A stretch of 64,000 nt of DNA from a bacterium (GTDB taxonomy: Bacteria; Bacteroidota; Ignavibacteria; Ignavibacteriales; Ignavibacteriaceae), in NCBI GenBank assembly GCA_016716565.1, contig JADJWC010000001.1, positions 496,001 through 560,000 of the forward strand, read 5' to 3'. The translations under genes and the position numbers were made by a program. Every line of letters starts with the position of its first letter. The stretch's first letter is position 1. This document shows, in pieces, positions 1-7,709 of the stretch. The notes under the pieces are model-generated. The model worked only from the letters and a program-made list of their open reading frames with translations. It did no database searches and was not told the origin of the DNA.

Positions 1-168
1 TTCTGCTGCAAGCTCCGGGGTTTTACACATTGTTAGAAAGTCATGCTTTGCACGGACTGCCCGATATTCAGGTAAATATCTTCCGGCCTGGCGCATAATC
101 CAGATCGGTGTTCGTTCTGTAGGTAAACGTTTAGCGGCTCTTATAATTAGATCATTCTGTAATTTCAA
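1..168 (-). CDS. hemE: Uroporphyrinogen decarboxylase, N-terminal part (cut by window edge)
   Basis: Decarboxylates the four acetate groups of uroporphyrinogen III to give coproporphyrinogen III in the cytoplasm. Only the first 56 codons are in the window. They contain the family's N-terminal signature RQAGRYLPEYR at about residues 26-36 and the following CKTPELA segment, which are diagnostic. The start is a TTG at 168-166. AAGGAG (about 172-178) sits upstream, and the TGA stop of the preceding TetR-HemD gene overlaps the start by four bases, so translation is probably coupled. It is the last visible member of the hemX-hemA-hemC-lipoprotein-tetR/hemD-hemE run. The rest of the protein lies to the left of the window. 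Confidence 0.93.
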   Translation of the reverse strand, partial: MKLQNDLIIRAAKRLPTERTPIWIMRQAGRYLPEYRAVRAKHDFLTMCKTPELAAE

Positions 169-1571
169 ACTTTCTCCTTGTGATTATTGTAGTATTCTAC
201 AATTTTTTTTGTTAACCCGTTTATTGTGAATTCATCCGGAAGAATTTTCACTTTGACTTTTTTTGATTCGATGGCATCTTTTGTTGTCGGTCCAATTGCA
301 GCGATATCAAATTTATTGAAGTACTGAAATGGATTTTTCACATCAGCAATCTGTAAAAAATTTTCGAATGTTGACGGACTTGTGAAAATGAACAAGTCAA
401 CTTGAGTAGAATCTAATTGCTGAAGACTCGTTCTTACATTTTCTCCCGAAGGAATTGCAACATTGTAAACAGGAACTGATTTAATAATTGCACCGAGATC
501 TTTTAGTCCCATAGGCAATTCTTCTCTTCCAATTGCTGAACGAGGTATGAAAACAACCTTGTTCTTCAAATTATATTTTGATAAAGCCTCAATAACACCT
601 GCCGCACTAAATTTATCAGGAATGATGTTAACGTTAATATTGTTTTTGTGACAGTATGATGAAGTTTTATTCCCGACAGCAACAACTTTCGTCCTGTTAT
701 AATTAATTAAAGCTCCGATTTCTTTGCATCTTTTGGAGAACATTTGAACAGCGTGGACAGAAGTAAAAATTATGAAATCAATTTTTTCGGGATGAGCAAC
801 AACCGAATCAAACTTACTCCAATCAGATGGTGGAACAATATCGAGTGTAGGAACGATAATAACATTTGCACCAAGACTTGTTAGTGCAGTCGCTGATTCT
901 TTTGACTGCTCAATTGTTCTTGTGATAACAATTGTTTTTCCTTTTAGCGGAAGCTCTTTGATATTGTTGAAACCGGAATAAAGTCCGTGCAAAATAAAAT
1001 CAAAAATTTCCTCTCTTTCTTTAGAAACTTTTTCATCAGGAATGTTTTCATTAATTCCCCGCTGAACGGCACCATAAATACTTCCAAATATGAGGCTGAT
1101 AGCAAATTCTTCATCAACTTTTCTAAAAACACCTTCGGCCTCACCTCTCGAAATGATCTGCATTATCATCTGCTTCATCTGCTTTTCGAGAGAAAGCATA
1201 TCTTCGCAAAATGAATTTTGCTTGTTAAGAGTTTCTCTTTGATAGATCAGAAAAAATTTGCGATGCTTCATCATGAACATATAAAGATGAACTACGAAGG
1301 CACGGAGAGAATCGATACTGTTTTGTTCCGATTCAATTTTTTGTCTGAGAATTGAAAGCAGACTTTCCATCCTCGTATGCATTATCGTAAAGTAAAGCTC
1401 TTCCTTCGAAGTGAAATAATTATAGACAGTTCCTTTTGCAACTGAAATTAATTTTGCAACATCATCCATCATTACTTCGTGATAATGTTTCGTAGAAAAC
1501 AGTTCGGCGGCTGCTTCAAGTATTCTTTCGCGCTTCTTTTCTCTTTTTATTTCACGCTTTTCTTTTAGCAT
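165..1571 (-). CDS. hemD: TetR-family regulator fused to uroporphyrinogen-III synthase (HemD)
   Basis: A 468-residue fusion. Residues about 10-60 are a TetR helix-turn-helix (RILEAAAELF, then MDDVAKLISVAKGTVYNYF and SKEELY). Residues 65-205 have the length and helical character of a TetR ligand/dimer domain. Residues about 212-465 are a complete HemD: KGKTIVITRT start, FTSPSTFENF, and the C-terminal IAAIGPTTKDAIESK with a TINGL motif. HemD cyclises hydroxymethylbilane, the product of HemC encoded two genes upstream. The frame is open throughout, and no ATG, GTG or TTG with a ribosome site lies at the junction, so one polypeptide is expected. Its stop overlaps the hemE start. The enzyme half is needed for heme; the TetR half suggests regulation, possibly of this operon, but that is inference. 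Confidence 0.9.
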   Translation of the reverse strand: MLKEKREIKREKKRERILEAAAELFSTKHYHEVMMDDVAKLISVAKGTVYNYFTSKEELYFTIMHTRMESLLSILRQKIESEQNSIDSLRAFVVHLYMFMMKHRKFFLIYQRETLNKQNSFCEDMLSLEKQMKQMIMQIISRGEAEGVFRKVDEEFAISLIFGSIYGAVQRGINENIPDEKVSKEREEIFDFILHGLYSGFNNIKELPLKGKTIVITRTIEQSKESATALTSLGANVIIVPTLDIVPPSDWSKFDSVVAHPEKIDFIIFTSVHAVQMFSKRCKEIGALINYNRTKVVAVGNKTSSYCHKNNINVNIIPDKFSAAGVIEALSKYNLKNKVVFIPRSAIGREELPMGLKDLGAIIKSVPVYNVAIPSGENVRTSLQQLDSTQVDLFIFTSPSTFENFLQIADVKNPFQYFNKFDIAAIGPTTKDAIESKKVKVKILPDEFTINGLTKKIVEYYNNHKEKV

Positions 1572-1576
1572 TACAA

Positions 1577-2197
1577 TTAATTGATTCTCCAGTCGTTCAA
1601 AGCCAAAACCTCGCCGTTGTTCGGATCGATTAACATTTCCTGACCGGTTGCCTTATAATTTTCTTCGTTTCCAAGTTCAGTAAGAGTTGATAAAATTCGC
1701 CAGACATATCTGTTCAATTTAAAATCCCACATAAATCCGGCATCCCAATCTTTCACTCCTTCCTTCAATCCCATACTAGCGGCTATTTGCCTTGCAGTTT
1801 GTTCATCGATATTGAAGTCACATTCTTCAGGAAAATTCAGACATCTAGGAATTCCAACTATGTCACGGTTCTTTAAAACATTTCCGATGGAATCAACAGT
1901 AAATTTTATTATGGCATCCACATAGGGTTTCTCCGGCATAAAAAATTTATAAGCCATTTCGTAGTAGGGCGGAGTGTGTTTAGTTCTTGCAAAATCAGGT
2001 TTAATGTATTGATTACAAAATTCCCTGCCGGTGGAAGCAATGATAAAAGAATCTGCTTTTGCAAGTACTTCAACAGGAACAGTTCCTTTCTCCTCATCAT
2101 CGCAAGCTCTACATTTGCATCCAGTCAATACTGCGACTAATAATATCATGAATACAGAAAGTGATAATGATAGTCTGAATAAGTTTGATTTGCTCAT
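1577..2197 (-). CDS. Small lipoprotein of unknown function inside the heme operon
   Basis: A 206-residue protein with a signal peptide and lipobox (VLTGC, Cys27), followed by a cysteine cluster CKCRAC at the mature N terminus. The C-terminal third (about residues 130-206) ends in a pattern recalling PepSY-like domains (VWRI, then GQEMLIDPNNGEVL). That resemblance is weak. The ATG overlaps the hemC stop by four bases, and the stop lies five bases before the tetR-hemD start, so it is co-translated with the tetrapyrrole enzymes. No function can be assigned. Clustered cysteines on a membrane-anchored protein could bind metal or heme, but nothing in the sequence proves it. Confidence 0.8.
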   Translation of the reverse strand: MSKSNLFRLSLSLSVFMILLVAVLTGCKCRACDDEEKGTVPVEVLAKADSFIIASTGREFCNQYIKPDFARTKHTPPYYEMAYKFFMPEKPYVDAIIKFTVDSIGNVLKNRDIVGIPRCLNFPEECDFNIDEQTARQIAASMGLKEGVKDWDAGFMWDFKLNRYVWRILSTLTELGNEENYKATGQEMLIDPNNGEVLALNDWRIN

Positions 2198-3135
2198 TTT
2201 GCCCTCGCTGTTTTGTAGATTTCTTCAAGAATAGATTTCGCGCCTGCTTTTATGAGATCATCGGCTAATTTCTTTCCGAGTTTTTCCGGATTACTTTTGC
2301 CGCCACGAATTCTTTTTCTGAATGTTAAGGTGCCATCAAGAGAACCAACTAATGCGTCAATGTGTAATCCATTTTGTTTCACTTCTGCAAAAGCTCCGAT
2401 TGGGACCTGACAACCGCCTTCAAGAGTTTTTAACAAGGAGCGTTCAGCTAAGACAGCCCTGTAAGTATTTTCGTGGTGAATTGACTTCACAATTTCGTTT
2501 ACAATTATATTGTCCGCTCTCGTTTCAATTCCAAGTGCGCCCTGTCCTACGGCAGGAAGCATCGCATCTGTTTTTATTATTGAAGAAATATGTTTGTTTA
2601 ACTTAAGTCTCTCAACACCGGCTCTTGCGAGAATGATTGCATCCCAATCAGATTCAAGAAATTTTTTTATTCGTGAAGGAACGTTTCCTCTCAATTCAAC
2701 TATATTCAAATCAGGTCTGAGATGAAGAAGCTGGCATCTTCTTCTCAGTGATCCAGTTGCAACAGTTGCATTTTCAGGAAGGTTGAAAATAGTTGTTCCT
2801 TTTTTTCTTGAGATCAGAACATCCTGAACGTTGTGGCGTTTTGTCACCGCAGACAACTTTAATCCTTTTGGAATTTCGGTTTGCAAATCTTTCAGACTGT
2901 GGACTGCGAGATCAATTTTTTTATTAAGAAGTTCTATCTCCAATTCCTTTGTGAACAAGCTGCGGTCACCGATTTTCGAAAGAGCAACATCGAGAATTTT
3001 ATCTCCTTTTGTTTTAATGATCTTTATTTCAACCGAAATATTTTTGTTTCTCTTCTCAACTTCTCTCTTAACAAAATTTGCCTGCCATAGAGCGAGTTCA
3101 CTTCCTCTTGAACCGATAATGATTTTATGCTTCAA
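2194..3135 (-). CDS. hemC: Hydroxymethylbilane synthase (porphobilinogen deaminase)
   Basis: Polymerises four porphobilinogen units to hydroxymethylbilane in the cytoplasm. The 313-residue length is normal. It shows GSRGSELALWQ at the N terminus, the substrate-binding stretches HSLKDL and TGSLRRR, PAVGQGALGIE, and the dipyrromethane-cofactor cysteine in EGGCQVPIGAF at about residue 240. It starts eight bases after hemA and overlaps the next gene by four, so it is a core member of the heme operon. Confidence 0.97.
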   Translation of the reverse strand: MKHKIIIGSRGSELALWQANFVKREVEKRNKNISVEIKIIKTKGDKILDVALSKIGDRSLFTKELEIELLNKKIDLAVHSLKDLQTEIPKGLKLSAVTKRHNVQDVLISRKKGTTIFNLPENATVATGSLRRRCQLLHLRPDLNIVELRGNVPSRIKKFLESDWDAIILARAGVERLKLNKHISSIIKTDAMLPAVGQGALGIETRADNIIVNEIVKSIHHENTYRAVLAERSLLKTLEGGCQVPIGAFAEVKQNGLHIDALVGSLDGTLTFRKRIRGGKSNPEKLGKKLADDLIKAGAKSILEEIYKTARAK

Positions 3136-3143
3136 ATTTTTTC

Positions 3144-4424
3144 CTATTCTTTTTCTGATTTTTTCCCGGGATGGATTCCAAAAAGGTCTCTTATTATTCC
3201 AATTTTAGTTGAAGAGTCTACTGATGAAGAAACCTCGTCAGCTTTACGTAATTCAATTGTTGGATGGTGAAGAATTTTATTGATAATTCTTTTAGTTACA
3301 ATATCAAGCTTTTCCTGGTCTTCCACAGAAAATTTGTTTTTATTTTTTTCGACTTCTTCATTTCTTATTTCTTCAAAGTAATCACGAAGGTCTTTTATTG
3401 CAGGTGCAGCTTGAAGCGAGTTGTACCACTCCCAGAAATTATCAAGTTCTTCTTCAATTATTTTTTCAACTTTTGGGATTTCTGATTTTCTTTTAGTGAG
3501 ATTCTGATCGACGATTATATTCAGCGAATCAAGATCGTGGTAGAAAACGTAGTCAATCTCTTTTGTTGCAGGATCGATGTCGCGTGGAACAGCAATATCC
3601 ATTAATATCATCGGATTGTTGCTTCTTTTCTTCAAAGCATTTTTAACGTCGTCTTTTCGAAGAAGAATATCAGGTGCGGCGGTTGCACTGATAATTATAT
3701 CAAACTTATAAATTAATTCCTTGTAATCACTGAATGGAATTACTTTCGCTTTTAGTTTCTCAGCAAGTTTTTCAGCCTTCTCTTGAGTTCTGTTGGTAAC
3801 AGCAAGACTTCCAATTCCTCTTTCTGAAAGATGTTTTGCTGCGATCTCACCTGTCTCACCGGTTCCAATTACCAATGCCGATTTCTTACTAAGGTTTGAA
3901 AATATCTTTTCTGTTAGCTGAACTGCAGCGTAACTGACTGTTACTGCCCCTTCGCTTATCGAGGTTTCGGAAATTGCTCTTTTTCCGGTTCGGATTGCAG
4001 CATCAAAAATCCTATGCATAATGTAACCGGCAAAGTTTGTCTCTTCGGCAATCTGGAATGAATCCTTTACTTGTTTAAAAACCTGGTTGTCCCCAATCAG
4101 AAGCGAATCAATTCCGGTTGCTACACTGAACAAATGTTTTATTGCATCTCTGGAAATAAATTTTTGAAAATGATGCTCTGAAATATTTTGTGACGGTTTA
4201 AAATTCAGAAGAAGATTCTGAAAATTTTCATGGCTGGCGTCAGTGCTGACCGGTATTCCAAATATTTCAGTACGGTTACAGGTTGATAAAATTAATCCTT
4301 CTTTTATCTGATGTTCTTTTGCAAGATTAATGAAAGGACGGATTTCATCTTCTTTAAGATAAACTGCTTCTCTTAACTCAACAGGAGCAGTTCTGTGATT
4401 TATCGATATGGCAAATAAATTCAT
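3144..4424 (-). CDS. hemA: Glutamyl-tRNA reductase
   Basis: First committed enzyme of the C5 tetrapyrrole route; it reduces glutamyl-tRNA to glutamate-1-semialdehyde with NADPH. The 426-residue protein has the catalytic cysteine in LSTCNRTE near residue 50, the substrate-pocket LLIGDNQVFKQVK stretch, and an NADPH-binding GTGETGEIAAKHL segment near residue 190. It ends with the usual C-terminal dimerisation helices. It begins three bases after the hemX/ccsA-like gene and precedes hemC. The presence of hemA shows that this organism makes 5-aminolevulinate from glutamate rather than glycine. Confidence 0.97.
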   Translation of the reverse strand: MNLFAISINHRTAPVELREAVYLKEDEIRPFINLAKEHQIKEGLILSTCNRTEIFGIPVSTDASHENFQNLLLNFKPSQNISEHHFQKFISRDAIKHLFSVATGIDSLLIGDNQVFKQVKDSFQIAEETNFAGYIMHRIFDAAIRTGKRAISETSISEGAVTVSYAAVQLTEKIFSNLSKKSALVIGTGETGEIAAKHLSERGIGSLAVTNRTQEKAEKLAEKLKAKVIPFSDYKELIYKFDIIISATAAPDILLRKDDVKNALKKRSNNPMILMDIAVPRDIDPATKEIDYVFYHDLDSLNIIVDQNLTKRKSEIPKVEKIIEEELDNFWEWYNSLQAAPAIKDLRDYFEEIRNEEVEKNKNKFSVEDQEKLDIVTKRIINKILHHPTIELRKADEVSSSVDSSTKIGIIRDLFGIHPGKKSEKE

Positions 4425-4427
4425 ATC

Positions 4428-5252
4428 TTAATAGAAAGAATGAAAGCTCTGTGCTAAAAAGTTTGAAAGAATTGTAGAAATGATTGCAAGCATGAATCCT
4501 GCAATTGAAAGTGTAACCAATCGTTTACCTCTCCATTTACCAAAAGCTTTGCTAGTTATCCCAATCGCGTACAGCAGCCAAACTAGCATCGTACCAATTA
4601 ATTTCGGATCGAGATATGAGAATTTTGGAAAAGCAATCGGCAGCCAGATGACGCCAATTATTATTGCGATGGTCAATGCAATAAAACCGATGATTGCAGA
4701 ATATAAGCTTAGTCTCTCAAGCACTTCCAGGTTCGGGAGACGATTGAATATCAAACCAAACTTATTAAGCTTAATGTCCTTATAGAGAACCAAGTAAAGA
4801 AATCCATACACTGCTGAAATAGTAAAACCAGAATAACCGAGCAGTGCGCTAATTACATGAATACCCAGCAAATTACTTCTAAGTACATCTTTAACTTCAG
4901 TTAAATCTTGTATGAAAAGGGAAGAGATCAACTGGAAAAGAAAAGGAAGAATTATAATAAATGGACCGGTTCCTCTTATATCAGAAACAAGCTCGACAAG
5001 AAAATAAGAGAAGCTGATAGTAATTGCGAGTATCGTGAATATTTCAAAGACATTTGTTATTGGTGGATGATCAAAAGCTATCGTCCGTAGTACTATGTAA
5101 ATTAAATGAAGGAAAAGAGTTATAAAAAGAAAAACTCTTTTGATGTTTGCAAGCTTTTTTTCCCCTTTTAGGAAATCGTAGAAATAAACCACTAATGTGG
5201 TAAAATAGAAGATTGGCAGTAATATATTAATAGTATGGATGCCTGATAGCAT
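4428..5252 (-). CDS. HemX/CcsA-like integral membrane protein
   Basis: A 274-residue polytopic membrane protein with about eight hydrophobic segments, belonging by pattern to the cytochrome c assembly (CcsA/HemX) superfamily. The conserved HPPITNVFE segment near residues 67-75 corresponds to the start of the CcsA core. The tryptophan-rich WWD heme-presenting motif of true CcsA/ResC is not visible, so it is closer to HemX, the membrane protein encoded upstream of hemA in many bacteria. It is the first gene of the heme operon. A role in controlling HemA level or handling heme is likely from context, not shown. Confidence 0.75.
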   Translation of the reverse strand: MLSGIHTINILLPIFYFTTLVVYFYDFLKGEKKLANIKRVFLFITLFLHLIYIVLRTIAFDHPPITNVFEIFTILAITISFSYFLVELVSDIRGTGPFIIILPFLFQLISSLFIQDLTEVKDVLRSNLLGIHVISALLGYSGFTISAVYGFLYLVLYKDIKLNKFGLIFNRLPNLEVLERLSLYSAIIGFIALTIAIIIGVIWLPIAFPKFSYLDPKLIGTMLVWLLYAIGITSKAFGKWRGKRLVTLSIAGFMLAIISTILSNFLAQSFHSFY

Positions 5253-5338
5253 ATTGGTTTATTCGTTTTCTGACTTATGAGTTCAAAAATACGGATTGAT
5301 AGCTATCAGAACAAAGTAATATTAGCTGCCCGGCGAAT

Positions 5339-6211
5339 CTATTTGTCAGAACCGAGTATTATTGGCAAACCATCTTTTGGCGAACCGATTATGACAACTT
5401 TCGAATTTGACGAATTTGCAAGCTTTTCAGTTGCTTCAATGCCTTTCCATTTAAGAAGCTGCTCACTAATTCCTTTTGATACTATCTCCTGGAAATCCGC
5501 AATTCCCTTTGCTTCAATTCGTTTCCTGTCAGCTTCCTGCTCTTCTTTTAATAAGATGAATGCCATCCTCTGGCTTTCCTGCTCTGCCTGCAGTTTTTCT
5601 TCTATTGACTGGGTTAAACGTGGTGGAAGTTTAATCTGTCTTAAAGCTGCTTGCTCGACTGTTATTCCTCTTGGTCCAACCAATTTCTCCAGTTCACTTA
5701 CAATTTCTCCGGCAAGCTTTTCTCTGGAAGCCGTGTATAATGCTTTCGCTTCATACCGTGCAGTAACTCCTCTTACTACAGATCGGAATTGTGGTGTCAG
5801 AATTATCTCAACATAATTTGGCCCGACGGTTTTATATATCTGATTTGCTTTCTCTGAATCAAGTTTATACAATAAGCTTATCTCGAGCTCAACACTTAGT
5901 CCTTCCTGCGACGGAACATTCATCATCTCCTTTAATTCCTGAGTTTTGATGCTCATCTTTTCAACATTTGCCATCGGGTTGACTAGATTTACTCCGGGCT
6001 TTAAAGTGTTATCACTTACATAACCAAGAAAATCGATGACACCAGTATGACCAGCAGGGATCACGGTAAAGGACTGCAGCAGAGCGATAAATAATGCAAC
6101 TATAAATCCAAGCATTGCAAATGTAGATTCATTTTTTTGAAATCTTTTCTTTGCATTTTTATAAACGAAGAATGCAACAATTGCCGCCAGAATAGCTATT
6201 ATGAATAACAT
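5339..6211 (-). CDS. Prohibitin/SPFH-domain membrane protein
   Basis: A 290-residue protein with two N-terminal hydrophobic segments (about 1-16 and 32-52). The SPFH/prohibitin domain follows, beginning VIPAGHTGVIDFLG and running to about residue 210. A charged coiled-coil (EKLQAEQESQRMAFILLKEE) and a C-terminal extension ending near IIGSPKDGLPIIL complete it. Prohibitins form ring-shaped membrane assemblies that organise or protect membrane proteases. A long opposite-strand frame overlaps this gene and is only its shadow. It is separate from the heme operon (86 bases between them) and from the phosphorylase upstream. Confidence 0.88.
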   Translation of the reverse strand: MLFIIAILAAIVAFFVYKNAKKRFQKNESTFAMLGFIVALFIALLQSFTVIPAGHTGVIDFLGYVSDNTLKPGVNLVNPMANVEKMSIKTQELKEMMNVPSQEGLSVELEISLLYKLDSEKANQIYKTVGPNYVEIILTPQFRSVVRGVTARYEAKALYTASREKLAGEIVSELEKLVGPRGITVEQAALRQIKLPPRLTQSIEEKLQAEQESQRMAFILLKEEQEADRKRIEAKGIADFQEIVSKGISEQLLKWKGIEATEKLANSSNSKVVIIGSPKDGLPIILGSDK

Positions 6212-6249
6212 AGGTTCTCTCCTTATTTGATTAATTTTAATTTCATTTA

Positions 6250-7554
6250 TTAACGAATTATTTTTTTGATAAGCTTTGGTGAACTCACTTTGGATTTTGA
6301 AAACAGTATTGAATCATTGATCAGAGCTTCAGCTATTTTTATTTTTGTTTTAGAATCAGAATACAGATCACAAATTTTTTCTCCCTTGTTCACAAGGTCC
6401 CCAATTTTAACATAAAAAATAATTCCGGCTTTTGGATCAATTTTGTCCTCTTTTGTTTTTCTGCCGGCACCAAGTTCAAGTGATGCCATTCCAATATTAT
6501 AATTATTTATTTTTTGTATGAAACCACTTTTAGTTGATTTCACAGTTGATTTATACCTTGATTTGGGATATCGATCAGGATGATTAAAATAAATTGTATC
6601 ACCGCCCTGGAGTTCCACAATCTCCAAAAACTTGTTGAATGCTTCACCGCTTTCGATTTTTTGTTTTGCGATGAGTTCACCTTCTTTTAATGACTTTGAT
6701 TTCTTCCCAAGAAAAATCATAGCGCCGGCAAGTTTTATTGAAAGCTGGTAAAGATCATTCTTCATTTTACCCTTCAACACCTGAATAGACTCATAAACTT
6801 CCAGCCAGTTTCCGATATAGTTTCCCAAAGGCTGATTCATATCGGTGATAAACGCAATCACTTTTTTATCAAATGACTTGGCAGTATTAATTAATGATTT
6901 TGCCAGATTGATTGAATCCTGTTGACTTTTCATGAACGCACCGCTGCCGGTTTTAACATCCAGCACCAAACCATCAATTCCTTCTGCTAATTTTTTGCTC
7001 ATTATGCTGGCAGTAATTAATGGAATAGACTCAACGGTGGCACTAACATCACGAAGTGCGTAGATCATTTTATCTGCGGGTGCAATTTCCTTGGTTTGGC
7101 CAATAAGCACTGCGCCATATTTTTTCAAAACTCTCATCGATTCTGATAAACTCAAATCGGTTCTGAAACCAGGGATTGATTCAAGTTTGTCGAGAGTTCC
7201 GCCGGTATGTCCGAGTCCTCTTCCTGAAATCATCGGGACATAAACTCCGGCAGATGCTACAATTGGTGCTATGATTAAAGATGTTTTATCGCCAACTCCT
7301 CCTGTTGAATGCTTGTCAATCTTGTTTCCTTTTAAAGGAGAAAGATTAATTATCTTTCCACTATTTAACATCGATTTGGTAAGGGATGCGGTTTCGGTTT
7401 TGTTCATTCCTTTCAGCAAAACAGCCATCAGAAGTGCGGAGAACTGGTAATCGGGAATTTTACCTTTTGTATAATTTGATATGAGACAACCTATTTCATC
7501 ATCATTTAAAATCTTGCCATCACGCTTCTTTTTTATCAATTCCACTGTGTTCAT
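6250..7554 (-). CDS. Pyrimidine-nucleoside (thymidine) phosphorylase
   Basis: Phosphorolysis of thymidine/uridine to base and (deoxy)ribose 1-phosphate; a salvage enzyme of the cytoplasm. The 434-residue protein shows the family signature KHSTGGVGDKTSL near residue 82, the SGRGLGHTGGTLDKLE phosphate/pyrimidine-site stretch, and the C-terminal lipoyl-like PYNP domain (about 345-430). The residues separating DeoA from Pdp specificity cannot be judged by eye, so no symbol is given. It is divergent from aspS. Confidence 0.92.
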   Translation of the reverse strand: MNTVELIKKKRDGKILNDDEIGCLISNYTKGKIPDYQFSALLMAVLLKGMNKTETASLTKSMLNSGKIINLSPLKGNKIDKHSTGGVGDKTSLIIAPIVASAGVYVPMISGRGLGHTGGTLDKLESIPGFRTDLSLSESMRVLKKYGAVLIGQTKEIAPADKMIYALRDVSATVESIPLITASIMSKKLAEGIDGLVLDVKTGSGAFMKSQQDSINLAKSLINTAKSFDKKVIAFITDMNQPLGNYIGNWLEVYESIQVLKGKMKNDLYQLSIKLAGAMIFLGKKSKSLKEGELIAKQKIESGEAFNKFLEIVELQGGDTIYFNHPDRYPKSRYKSTVKSTKSGFIQKINNYNIGMASLELGAGRKTKEDKIDPKAGIIFYVKIGDLVNKGEKICDLYSDSKTKIKIAEALINDSILFSKSKVSSPKLIKKIIR

Positions 7555-7642
7555 AACTGAAAATTACAAATAAATGAATTGGCAGTGAAGTCAGTATACA
7601 TTATATAAACATTAAATAAAGAAATGATAGATCAACAAGTTA

Positions 7643-7674
7643 TTTGTTTACCCTTTCCGTATTGATTAATTTTC
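7643..7674 (+). promoter_or_regulatory. Bacteroidota-type promoter of aspS
   Basis: TTTG at 7643-7646, a 20-base spacer, then TAATTTTC at 7667-7674. This fits the -33/-7 pattern TTTG-N19-20-TAnnTTTG used by the Bacteroidota primary sigma factor, except for the last base. It lies about 36 bases before the aspS ATG and is followed by GGAGA as ribosome site. Confidence 0.55.
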
Positions 7675-7709
7675 GCCCTCAACTAATGAATATTGGAGAT
7701 AAAGTATAA

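Noticed and set aside
2831..3208. 125-codon plus-strand frame
   Set aside because: Antisense to hemC, which is certain; composition is that of a shadow.
5277..5816. 179-codon open frame on the plus strand
   Set aside because: It runs antisense through the prohibitin-like gene, has biased serine/phenylalanine composition typical of a shadow frame, and no ribosome site.
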